From assembly GCA_963674575.2 (NCBI GenBank), contig CAXXQT010000008.1:1-64000 (forward strand): 64,000 bases of DNA, in the 5' to 3' direction. The DNA is from JAAYAY01 sp963674575 (GTDB lineage Bacteria; Planctomycetota; Planctomycetia; Pirellulales; Thermoguttaceae). Below the pieces are notes generated by a model. It had not been told where the DNA came from and searched no databases. It saw only the letters and a program-made list of their open reading frames with translations. Made by a program: the position numbers and the translations under genes. The number at the start of each line of letters is the position of its first letter. The stretch's first letter is position 1. Of this stretch, positions 26,326 to 33,924 are shown piece after piece.

Positions 26326-26423
26326 GTGTACACCATTCTGTACACTACGGCAGAAACGCCGCTAACAAGAGGGCATCGGCTGGCCCGTTAGGGTGTACAC
26401 TATCCATGTTAGATAGTGCTCAC
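26326..26423. promoter_or_regulatory. Cluster of GTGTACAC palindromes, possible operator or recombination site
   Basis: GTGTACAC occurs at 26326-26333 and 26393-26400, and TGTACAC at 26339-26345. The last one forms an imperfect inverted repeat with 26412-26423 (GTGTACACTATC against GATAGTGCTCAC, 10 of 12). CTAAC and GTTAG also face each other at 26362-26390. The stretch from 26027 to 26500 holds no convincing gene. Confidence 0.4.
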
Positions 26424-26501
26424 CACTGCGGTGGGGAATTCCGCCACAAGGCGAGACTGTGGCTCTGGTTGCGTGCGAACATCGAGCGTAAACACAGACT
26501 C

Positions 26502-26543
26502 GACAAGCTAGGGGTCACAGGTTCGAGTCCCGTATCGCCCACT
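26502..26543 (+). other. tRNA 3'-end fragment, copy 1
   Basis: The T-arm and acceptor 3' part of a tRNA (CAGGTTCGAGTCCCGT, then ATCGCCCA). No matching 5' acceptor (GGGCGAT) lies upstream, so the gene is incomplete. A diverged copy lies at 29080. Such fragments often mark integration or duplication ends. Confidence 0.6.
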
Positions 26544-26546
26544 GAG

Positions 26547-26584
26547 AAAGCCTCGCTGGCAAACCCTGTCAGCGAGGCTTTTTT
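26547..26584 (+). terminator. Intrinsic terminator after the tRNA fragment
   Basis: The stem GCCTCGCTG / CAGCGAGGC is preceded by AAA and followed by TTTTTT. The same hairpin recurs at 29122-29160. Confidence 0.8.
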
Positions 26585-26651
26585 CGTGCCTGGACAAGGA
26601 GTTACGGCGAGGGAGGCGTTGGCTTCGTGTTGATGCCACCTGCGGAAGCGT

Positions 26652-27201
26652 TCAAGGGGTGTCCGGCGCCAAATTGGCTGGGAGCATGCGTGAGAACTGC
26701 TCCAGGATGGTCCGTGCTTCGTAATTGGCGGGATCGATCTGGACGGCCTGGCTCCATTTCTGCACTGCCACGTCCGGACGACGGTACCGCAAAGCGATCA
26801 CGCTGCGACTGAGTTCGCTGGCGTCGATCCGTTGAATCTTCGGGTAGGTGGCGATTGCGTGGGTCGTGCCGCCGCCGAACCCCAGGACGTAGGCGGTTTG
26901 CGGGTTCGGGCACAGCAGCATGGGGAGGTGGCCCTGCGGCATCTGGCTGGTCAGGCAGGAGATGTTGGTGCCGGCCATGTTGCGATTGTCGATGGCAAGT
27001 GGCCACTCCGCGCCCTTTTCGCGGGTCGTCATGGTGCCCAGCACGTCCTCATTGTCGTAGAGGAGTTTTTCGTCCGGGGCCTCCGCGCCCTGGGCTCGGC
27101 GGAAGACGTCCCACGGCATCACGCCCAGTCCGGTTCCTGCCGTGGCCGTCAACGCCGCCTGTCAGCCGCCGCGAGCAGAACCCTTCCGCGGGACCGCATG
27201 G
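26652..27201 (-). pseudogene. Truncated, internally deleted copy of the spermidine-synthase-like gene at 29228
   Basis: This stretch aligns to the 3' half of the intact gene at 29228-31828. It keeps WDVFRRAQ, DEKLLY, LAIDN, NMAGTN, the TAYVLGFGGG nucleotide-binding loop, RIDASELSRSVI, and the end LRYRRPDVAV to NLAPDTP. Everything between SRSVI and IALRYRR is missing (about 710 bases of the parent, 29377-30087). The join is at a shared CGATCA and keeps the frame. The 5' two-thirds, including all membrane helices, are gone and replaced by an IS256-type remnant. Several substitutions (for example LLYDNED for LLYYNED) show it has drifted. Not expected to be functional. Confidence 0.88.
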
Positions 27202-27421
27202 CGGTCACCAACTTCGCCTTGCTCTTGGGAACGGCCGTCAACACGTTGCGGTATCGGTGGACCATGCAGCGTTGCCAGGCCGCCTCGGGATAGAACTCGG
27301 CCAGCGTCTCCTCGACCGACTGGCGAACCCGTTCGGCCACGTGCGACCGAATCTCGCTCTTATCGGCCCGAATCACGCCCTCCAACTTCGCGCCGCTTTC
27401 CTTAGTGTTACAATTGATCAT
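27202..27421 (-). pseudogene. IS256/Mutator-type transposase remnant
   Basis: The translation holds RADKSEIRSHVAERVRQSVE from the N-terminal part and FYPEAAWQRCMVHRYRNVL, then VPKSKAKLV, from the core of IS256-family transposases. The region between is deleted, and the frame continues into the pseudogene at its 3' side. The flank to about 27525 (AGCCCTTTCG, then ACCAAAGGGCT) may hold the old element end. Clearly inactive. Confidence 0.75.
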
Positions 27422-27611
27422 GCTAGCCCTTTCGTTCTGGTAGTGGTGAAGTTCAGCAACTCCCTACTACCAACCAAAGGGCTACCTTCAAAATGTGCGC
27501 AGCAATGTAGACGTTATCCAGGGGGCAGCCAGCCATACTTTCCCCGTATGGGGTATACTGCAGGAGGATGGCTTACAAAAGGACAACTGCCGCCACTCGC
27601 ATGGGGCGGGC

Positions 27612-27797
27612 ATGGCACACGAAATCGCGAAACTCATCCTTGAACACGCGGGTACCTTTCTGGAACGGGAAGAAGCGATTCGGACTGCGATATCGCTGGG
27701 GATGCCGCTGAACCAGATTGAAGAGTACCTTGATTGGATCGACCAGCATCGCCCCCCGCCAGAGGATCAAGGCCACAATGGCTTCGTAGGGTCCTGA
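27612..27797 (+). CDS. Small acidic protein, unknown function
   Basis: A 61-residue protein, MAHEIAKLILEHAGTFLERE then EAIRTAISLGMPLNQIEEYL, followed by DWIDQHRPPP. It is helical and ends in a Pro-rich tail. It recalls short planctomycete proteins of the same pattern that I cannot name. I chose the ATG at 27612 since the similarity to that pattern begins there; upstream in-frame sequence looks random. It is followed by a strong terminator shared with the convergent PEP-CTERM gene. Confidence 0.55.
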   Translation: MAHEIAKLILEHAGTFLEREEAIRTAISLGMPLNQIEEYLDWIDQHRPPPEDQGHNGFVGS

Positions 27798-27819
27798 ATC
27801 ACGGACAGCAAGAACGAAC

Positions 27820-27853
27820 AAGGCCCGCACCGATCGGTTCCGGTGCGGGCCTT
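27820..27853. terminator. Bidirectional terminator hairpin
   Basis: The 12-bp perfect stem AAGGCCCGCACC / GGTGCGGGCCTT with a ten-base loop lies between the converging genes at 27612 and 27933. It is followed by GACTTTTC on the + strand. Confidence 0.75.
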
Positions 27854-27932
27854 GACTTTTCGTGATTTCGGACGTCGAGCTTATTCGTTAGAGGTTGACG
27901 ACCTCCTGAATCCTCCTCCGAGTCTCTTGCGA

Positions 27933-28829
27933 TCAGCCACGTCGTCGTCGCCCCGCCGCACCAGCGACGCCCGCTCCCAACAGCGACCAGATCAACAGGC
28001 TCGCCGGTTCCGGAACATACGGGTCTCCTGCTGGAGTATTCATCCCGATCATGGATTGCACGTCCCACTCGTTGGCGTCGTTCGTCACAAGGTTGTAAAT
28101 GAATACGTCCTCGTCCTTCAAAATGCTATCTCCCGCCACCCCCAGGGCGATCTGGTAGTCATCCCAGCTCAAGCCAGTGACGGTAGCGGTTCCTATGCCC
28201 TCATAGTAGATCGTGAGTCCGGCCACCAAATCCTGTAGGTCACCATCGTCCCCGGTCGAATTTGTCCATTGTTTCCACGCTGAATCACTGCCATCACCAG
28301 CCACCCAGTTCGTGATAGCAGGCCCACCGAACAAAACATCGAGCTCGTTGTTGCCACCGTCCAAGTAGGGCTCGTTGGCATCGATGTTCTGCATCGACCA
28401 CCAGATTGCCCTCTGGACAGCCGTGAGAGCGTTTGTGTCGTTGTTGACCGCCGTGTGCATCGTCTCACTGGTCATGTAGACGTAGTAGGCCCACGCCCCG
28501 TATTCAACCAACTGACGACCGGTAAGCGAGCTTTCGCCGTATTGCGTCTCCAACGACTCGTCCCCTGAAACGTCGCCGACTTTATACGAGCCCGACCCAA
28601 TAGACTCACCGATCTCCACACAGAATGTCTCCAGCACGTTTGTTGAATCGCCTACTTCGGTCATGAGAAACGGGCCGCCACCATCAGCGCCAGCTGGAGC
28701 TGTATTTACGTACACAACATCGTCGACAACGAATCGACCGTCTTTGCCAAAGTCGATGCCGGCCTGGGCGGCACTCGTAAACGCAACCATAAGGGCTGCA
28801 ACAACTAACAAAGCAGTTTTCTTTCGCAT
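27933..28829 (-). CDS. PEP-CTERM sorting domain protein
   Basis: A 298-residue secreted protein. It has an N-terminal signal peptide (MRKKTALLVVAALMVAFTSA, then AQA) and a C-terminal VPEPASLLIWSLLGAG followed by a hydrophobic stretch and AAGRRRRG. That is the PEP-CTERM signal processed by exosortase. The body is a Cys-poor, acidic domain with a TFCVEIGESI segment and many Asp, Gly and Trp, as in matrix or surface proteins. No exosortase is in this window; one must be elsewhere if the signal works. The exact role (surface layer, exopolysaccharide matrix) is unknown. Confidence 0.88.
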   Translation of the reverse strand: MRKKTALLVVAALMVAFTSAAQAGIDFGKDGRFVVDDVVYVNTAPAGADGGGPFLMTEVGDSTNVLETFCVEIGESIGSGSYKVGDVSGDESLETQYGESSLTGRQLVEYGAWAYYVYMTSETMHTAVNNDTNALTAVQRAIWWSMQNIDANEPYLDGGNNELDVLFGGPAITNWVAGDGSDSAWKQWTNSTGDDGDLQDLVAGLTIYYEGIGTATVTGLSWDDYQIALGVAGDSILKDEDVFIYNLVTNDANEWDVQSMIGMNTPAGDPYVPEPASLLIWSLLGAGVAGAAGRRRRG

Positions 28830-29079
28830 GGTTCTTTCCTTAAGGCGCGAGGCGGGAAGATTGGTGAGAGGTGGTTAGTCACCCCTTCTTCTATTGCCCT
28901 ATAGGCCGCAGAAGCGGGGTTCCTGACAAGGAAATACAGGAATTATCCCAAACACCCTCGCATCAGGAACCTTCAGCCTACAGTTTTCCGTCTCCTGTCC
29001 CGGCCCAACCTATCAGGGAATTCGCAGCTCTCGAAAACGTCGTGCTGTTCACTTTGAGTTATGTGGCAGTCCACAGATC

Positions 29080-29120
29080 GACAAGCGAGGGGCACTGCTT
29101 CAAGTCCCGTATCGCCCACT
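29080..29120 (+). other. tRNA 3'-end fragment, copy 2
   Basis: GACAAGCGAGGGGC, then CAAGTCCCGTATCGCCCACT: the acceptor end is identical to copy 1 at 26502, but the T-loop is altered (CTTCAAG for GTTCGAG). No 5' part lies upstream. The sequence at 28830-29079 contains nothing I can assign. Confidence 0.5.
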
Positions 29121-29121
29121 G

Positions 29122-29160
29122 AAAGAGCCTCGCTGGCAGATCCTGTCAGCGAGGTTCTTT
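29122..29160 (+). terminator. Hairpin after tRNA fragment copy 2
   Basis: CCTCGCTGGCA / TGTCAGCGAGG followed by TTCTTTG. A slightly decayed copy of the terminator at 26547. Confidence 0.6.
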
Positions 29161-29227
29161 GTGTCTGGACAAGGAGTTACGGCGAGGGGGGGCGTCCGCT
29201 TCGTGTTGATGCCACCTGCGGAAGTCT

Positions 29228-31828
29228 TCAAGGGGTGTCCGGCGCCAAATTGGCGGGGAGCATGCGAGAGAACTGCTCCAGAATGGTCCGTGCTTCGTGA
29301 TTGGCGGGATCAATCTGAACGGCCTGGCTCCATTTCTCCACGGCCACGTCCGGACGGCGGTACCGCAAAGCGATCAGCCCCTGGCACAACAGGTGATTGG
29401 ACTGCTGGCTCGCGTTGATTCGATCGGCCTGCTGCTGGTCGGCGCCTTCGACCACCGGGAGCACCGACTGGAGCAACTCCGTCAGGGCTTCCAGGTTCTC
29501 CGGGCCCGAGGATCCCTTGTAGAGAGGAAGATTGTATTCCAGGAGCGGCAAATCGTCGGTGTTCAACGCGTCGGAGTCGGCCACGAACTGGGCCAACGCG
29601 TCGTCGTGCGCGATGTAGAGGGCCAGCAGCTTCGCCGGGTCGTCGAGGCCGACCAATCCCAGGTCGCGACGCACGTCGGGCTGACTCATGCGTTCTGCCA
29701 TGCGCGGCAGGTCGACCTTCAAGGGACTCTTCGACGCCACCACGAAAACATGCTGTCGCCCCGGCGCCCACCACAGCGAGGTGTGCGGGAAGACACGCAT
29801 GGTCGTGCGCACGATGACCTGCAGGTAGTACGGCGGGATGGTGCCGGGGTGCAACCACTGAATCATGATTCCATCGTCGTTCAGGCGGCGGTGGCAGAGT
29901 TGGTAGAACTCGAGCGTGTACAGGCTCCCCGAGCCGGCTGTCTGCGGCCAGAGCAGGTCGACGGAAACAACGTCGAAGGTCTGGTGCGTGGTGAGCAGGA
30001 AGTGCCTGCCGTCGGTCACTTGCACGTGCAGCCGCGGATCGGCGATCACGTTGTGGTTGATCGCGTCGAACAGGGGGGCCACGTCGATCACGCTGCGACT
30101 GAGTTCGCTGGCATCGATCCGTTGAACCTCCGGGTAGGTGGCGATCGCGTGGGTCGTGCCGCCGCCGCCGAAGCCCAGGACGTAGGCGGTTTGCGGGTTC
30201 GGGTGCAGCAGCATGGGGAGGTGGCCCAGCGGCATCTGGCTGGTCAGGCAGGACATGTTGGTGCCGGCCATGTTGAGATTGTCGATGGCAAGGGTCCGCT
30301 CCGCGCCCTTCTCGCGGACCGTCACGGTGCCCAGCACGTCCTCGTTGTAGTAGAGGAGTTTTTCGTCGGGGGCCGCTGCTTCCTGGGCTCGGCGGAAGAC
30401 GTCCCAGGGCATCACGGCCAGCCCGGTCCCTGCCGTAACCGCCAACGCCGCCACGAGCAGGGCTCTGCCGCGGGATCGCATGGCCGGCTCAACGGCGCAG
30501 AGCACGAGTCCGACTGCCAGGTTCAGGCAAAGCAGCACGACCAGGCTGCCCTGCATCCCGCAAAGAGGCAGAAGCACGAATCCGGCGAGGGCCGCTCCCA
30601 GGATCGCGCCCAGCGTGTTGCAGGCGTAGAGTTCTCCCAGGCGTTGCCCGAGCTGCCGGAGGCTGCCGACGTAGACTTGTCCGGCCATGGGGAAGGCCGC
30701 TCCCATGAGAAAGGTCGGCAAGAACATGAGGCCAAACGCCTTGAGAAACCGGCTCCAGGTCTCGCCCCACCACGGTTCCGGCAGCATCCAGGCCTGAAGC
30801 CACTGGGCCGAATGGGCAAACGCGACGATGGAGAACAGCACGTACAGGGCGATTCCCACTTCGATGATCCCGAGAATGGCCACGCTCCGCTTGCTTCGGC
30901 TGGCCACAACGGAGAAGACGAGGCTCCCCAACGCCAGACCGATGAGAAAGGCCGCCAGCATCGTGCTGAAGGCGTAGACGGAGTTTCCCAGGTAGGGAGT
31001 CAGCAACCGGGTCCAGACGACCTCGTAACCCAGGGCCGCCAGGCCTGAAACGGCAAATGCCACGAGCACCACCACCCGCAGTGGACTCCACGCCGACTCG
31101 CTTTCCTCGGACTCGTCCGGCGGCGAGCTTTCCACGGGAGGCGTCGCTTCCAACGACTTCCAGCAGAACCAGGCCCCGGCGCCAACGGCAAGGCTGAGGG
31201 CTGACGCCACGCGCACCGTGGCTTCGATGCCCAGGTTGCCTATCAGCAGGAAGCCGGCCGCGTAGCAGCCGAGGGCCGCCCCCAGCGTGTTCAGCGAGTA
31301 CAGCCTGCCGGTGTCGAACCCGACCTCGCGTTGGCTGGCCACGACGAATCGGCTCAGCACCGGGAGCGTCGCTCCCATCAGCGTGGTCGGCACGACCAGC
31401 AGGCCAAAGGCGAACACGTATCGTGTCACCGACAGAAGCAGCGGGAACTCGGCCAGGCTCTGGTGAATCCACACGTAGACCGGACCCGTCTGCTGGAGCA
31501 CGAAACCAAGGCCGAATCCCGACGCGCCGATCGCGACTTCCAGAACGGCGTACGCACGGAGCGGGTCGCGGCGGCGATCGATGAAGCGCCCGCCGAGGAA
31601 ACTTCCCAAGGCAAGTCCGGCCATGAACGCCGCGAGCACGGTGCTTACGGCGTAGACCGTGTTACCCAGGATCACCGTCAACTGCCGCGTCCAGACGACC
31701 TCGAAGATCAGGCCGCTGACGCCCGAGCAGAAGAAAAGTGCCAGGAGTACTATGCGTACACGCCGGGTGGATTGGTTGCAGGTATTGGGCGAGTCGAGCA
31801 TCATCGCGTCTCGTCGTATCGCTGCCAT
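29228..31828 (-). CDS. Membrane-bound spermidine-synthase-like fusion protein
   Basis: An 866-residue protein. Residues 1-460 carry about 12 hydrophobic helices in two halves that resemble each other (VVWTRQLTVILGNTVYAVST against VVWTRLLTPYLGNSVYAFST). The arrangement is MFS-like. The second half is a spermidine-synthase-type Rossmann domain with VLGFGGGGTTHAIATYP and RIDASELSRSVIDVA. The C-terminus has a short TPR-like stretch (LRYRRPDVAVEKWSQAVQID). Family members are widespread but their substrates are mostly unproven, so spermidine synthesis should not be assumed. The first ATG (31828) is used; MMLDSPNT at 31804 is an alternative. A deleted copy lies at 26652. Confidence 0.85.
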   Translation of the reverse strand: MAAIRRDAMMLDSPNTCNQSTRRVRIVLLALFFCSGVSGLIFEVVWTRQLTVILGNTVYAVSTVLAAFMAGLALGSFLGGRFIDRRRDPLRAYAVLEVAIGASGFGLGFVLQQTGPVYVWIHQSLAEFPLLLSVTRYVFAFGLLVVPTTLMGATLPVLSRFVVASQREVGFDTGRLYSLNTLGAALGCYAAGFLLIGNLGIEATVRVASALSLAVGAGAWFCWKSLEATPPVESSPPDESEESESAWSPLRVVVLVAFAVSGLAALGYEVVWTRLLTPYLGNSVYAFSTMLAAFLIGLALGSLVFSVVASRSKRSVAILGIIEVGIALYVLFSIVAFAHSAQWLQAWMLPEPWWGETWSRFLKAFGLMFLPTFLMGAAFPMAGQVYVGSLRQLGQRLGELYACNTLGAILGAALAGFVLLPLCGMQGSLVVLLCLNLAVGLVLCAVEPAMRSRGRALLVAALAVTAGTGLAVMPWDVFRRAQEAAAPDEKLLYYNEDVLGTVTVREKGAERTLAIDNLNMAGTNMSCLTSQMPLGHLPMLLHPNPQTAYVLGFGGGGTTHAIATYPEVQRIDASELSRSVIDVAPLFDAINHNVIADPRLHVQVTDGRHFLLTTHQTFDVVSVDLLWPQTAGSGSLYTLEFYQLCHRRLNDDGIMIQWLHPGTIPPYYLQVIVRTTMRVFPHTSLWWAPGRQHVFVVASKSPLKVDLPRMAERMSQPDVRRDLGLVGLDDPAKLLALYIAHDDALAQFVADSDALNTDDLPLLEYNLPLYKGSSGPENLEALTELLQSVLPVVEGADQQQADRINASQQSNHLLCQGLIALRYRRPDVAVEKWSQAVQIDPANHEARTILEQFSRMLPANLAPDTP

Positions 31829-32020
31829 TGCGGGCGGGCCGCGTGGAAGACGACCGAGTGAATGAGAGTCGGGGGGGCGAAGAATAACTTATGCATGAAA
31901 TCCTGCTTACCTCTTTGGCGGGCGTCTTCTTGCCACAAAAAGCACTTTTCGGTACACGCACAGAAGCCTACCAGAGCCTGCATGTGGCATCAAGGATGTC
32001 GACGCGTCAGGCAGAGGCTA

Positions 32021-32052
32021 ACAATCCCGCGGGGTTCCAAGGTCCCGCGGGG
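32021..32052 (-). terminator. Possible terminator of the carbamoyltransferase gene
   Basis: Two CCCGCGGG copies (32026-32033 and 32044-32051) can pair. Read on the minus strand, ATTGTT follows. The rest of 31829-32091 shows nothing else. Confidence 0.4.
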
Positions 32053-32091
32053 GGCAGCAAAGCCTCCGGATCTACGGCCCCCCGGCCTGCA

Positions 32092-33924
32092 TCAATCCAG
32101 ATCGAAGCGGGCCAGGTGCTCGTCGAGGGGATGCTGCTTGGCCTCGCGCTGGTCTTCCTTGAGGAGAATGCAGTCTTCCATCACGAGAACGTCCATGTTA
32201 GTGGCCATGAAGCAGCGATAGGCGTCTTCGGGCGTGCAGACGATCGGTTCGCCGCGGACATTGAAACTCGTGTTGACCAGCACGGGGCAGCCGGTTTGGG
32301 CCTCGAAGGCCTTCATTAATGCGTGCAGCCGGTCGTGACGCTGCGGATCGACCGTCTGCACCCGTGCCGAGCAGTCGACGTGGGTGACGGCGGGAATCGT
32401 GGAGCGGATCGAGTGGAGGCGATCGAGGCCGGTTGCGCCCGGGTCGTCGGCGGCGATTCGGCGGCTTTCCGCAACGGGGGCCACCAGCAGCATGTAGGGG
32501 CTTTCCTGACCGGCGGGAAGGTCGAAGTAATCGCTGGCTCGGTCGTGCAGCACGACGGGAGCGAAGGGCCGGAAGGACTCGCGAAACTTGATCTTCAGGT
32601 TCATGACCTTCTGCATGACGCGGCTGCGGGCATCGCCCAGAATGCTGCGACTGCCGAGCGCCCGGGGTCCGAACTCCATCCGCCCCTGGACCCATCCGAC
32701 GACCTTCTCCGCCGCGAGCAGTTCAGCAACCGAGCGACAGAGTTCGTCTTCGTTTTGGGCCTTGCGGTAGGCCGCGCCTTGGGCGTCCAGGAAGTCGCGC
32801 ACCTGTTGGGAGGAGAAGGACGGTCCAAGGAGCGATCCTCGCTGGGAGTCGTTGGCAGAGACAATTCGTTCATTGCCCAGCAACTGATGCCAGAGAAAGA
32901 GGGCCGCTCCGAGAGCGCCTCCAGCATCGCCGGCCGCCGGTTGAATCCAGATCTCGTCAAAGGGCCCCTCGCGGAGAATCCGGCCGTTGCCCACGCAGTT
33001 GAGGGCCACGCCGCCGGCAAGGCACAGACGGTTCAATCCGGTCTGACGATGAAGGTGCTCGGCCGAGCGGAGCATGATTTCTTCGGTCACCTGCTGGACC
33101 GACGCGGCCAGGTCCATTTCCCGCTGGGTGATGGGACTCTCGGGCCGGCGCCGGGGCCCGCCAAAAAGCCGGTCGAACTTGCGCGACGTCATTCGCAGTC
33201 CCTGGCAGTAGCCGAAGTAGGCCATGTCCATGCGGAACGAGCCGTCCGGCTTAACGTCGATCAGCTTCTCGCGGATCAGATCGGCATACTTCGGCTCGCC
33301 AAACGGGGCCAGGCCCATGAGCTTGTATTCGCCCGAGTTGACCCGAAAGCCGCAGAAGTAGGTGAAGGCGGAATAGAGCAGCCCGAGGGAATGAGGAAAC
33401 CGGAGTTCGTGGCTCAGTTCGATGCGGTTCCCACGACCCGTTCCAAAGCTGGCGGTGGCCCATTCGCCCACGCCGTCGAGGGTCAGCACGGCCGCCTCCT
33501 CGAAGGGCGAGGGGAAGAAGGCGCTGGCCGCATGCGACTGGTGGTGCTCGGCAAACACGCAGCGCCGCTTGTACTTACCTCCCAGTCCCTTGCGAATCTC
33601 GCGCGGCAGGTGCAGCTTTTCGTGCAGCCAGCCTGGCAGAGCCGCCACGAACGATCGGAAGCCGCTCGGGGCGATAGCCAGGTAGGTTTCGAGCAGCCGC
33701 TCGAATTTCAACAGCGGCTTGTCGTAGAAGACAACGTAGTCGAGATCCCCGGCGTCGATCCCGGTTTCGGCAAGGCAATATTCGACCGCACGGGCCGGGA
33801 AGCCGGCATCGTGCTTCTTGCGGGTGAACCGCTCCTCCTGGGCGGCGGCCGCAACCTGGCCGTCGACCAGGAGGGCGGCTGCCGAGTCGTGGTAGAACGC
33901 GGAAATTCCGAGAATGGCGGTCAT
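32092..33924 (-). CDS. Carbamoyltransferase, NodU/CmcH family
   Basis: A 610-residue enzyme that transfers a carbamoyl group from carbamoyl phosphate to a hydroxyl, usually on a sugar or secondary metabolite. Family marks are the N-terminal ILGISAFYHDSAAALLVDG, the HHQSHAASAFFPSPFEEAAV metal/nucleotide region, VLTLDGVGEW, and the C-terminal YrdC-related part (PVLVNTSFNVRGEPIVCTPE, then DAYRCFMATNMDVLVMEDC). Length is normal. The ATG at 33924 overlaps the upstream gene's stop by four bases and starts the conserved sequence. The longer in-frame reading is ignored. The acceptor substrate is unknown; coupling to a secreted esterase hints at a glycan. Confidence 0.92.
   Translation of the reverse strand: MTAILGISAFYHDSAAALLVDGQVAAAAQEERFTRKKHDAGFPARAVEYCLAETGIDAGDLDYVVFYDKPLLKFERLLETYLAIAPSGFRSFVAALPGWLHEKLHLPREIRKGLGGKYKRRCVFAEHHQSHAASAFFPSPFEEAAVLTLDGVGEWATASFGTGRGNRIELSHELRFPHSLGLLYSAFTYFCGFRVNSGEYKLMGLAPFGEPKYADLIREKLIDVKPDGSFRMDMAYFGYCQGLRMTSRKFDRLFGGPRRRPESPITQREMDLAASVQQVTEEIMLRSAEHLHRQTGLNRLCLAGGVALNCVGNGRILREGPFDEIWIQPAAGDAGGALGAALFLWHQLLGNERIVSANDSQRGSLLGPSFSSQQVRDFLDAQGAAYRKAQNEDELCRSVAELLAAEKVVGWVQGRMEFGPRALGSRSILGDARSRVMQKVMNLKIKFRESFRPFAPVVLHDRASDYFDLPAGQESPYMLLVAPVAESRRIAADDPGATGLDRLHSIRSTIPAVTHVDCSARVQTVDPQRHDRLHALMKAFEAQTGCPVLVNTSFNVRGEPIVCTPEDAYRCFMATNMDVLVMEDCILLKEDQREAKQHPLDEHLARFDLD

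Noticed and set aside
26350..26400. CTAAC to GTTAG arms that look like an integron attC site
   Set aside because: The unit is only about 30 bases, far shorter than attC, and there is no integrase or cassette nearby.
26460..26545. A complete tRNA gene
   Set aside because: No 5' acceptor strand, D-arm or anticodon arm can be folded upstream. Only the T-arm and 3' acceptor are present.
28871..29122. An 83-codon + strand ORF upstream of the tRNA fragment copy 2
   Set aside because: No ribosome binding site, random-looking composition, and it runs into the tRNA fragment.
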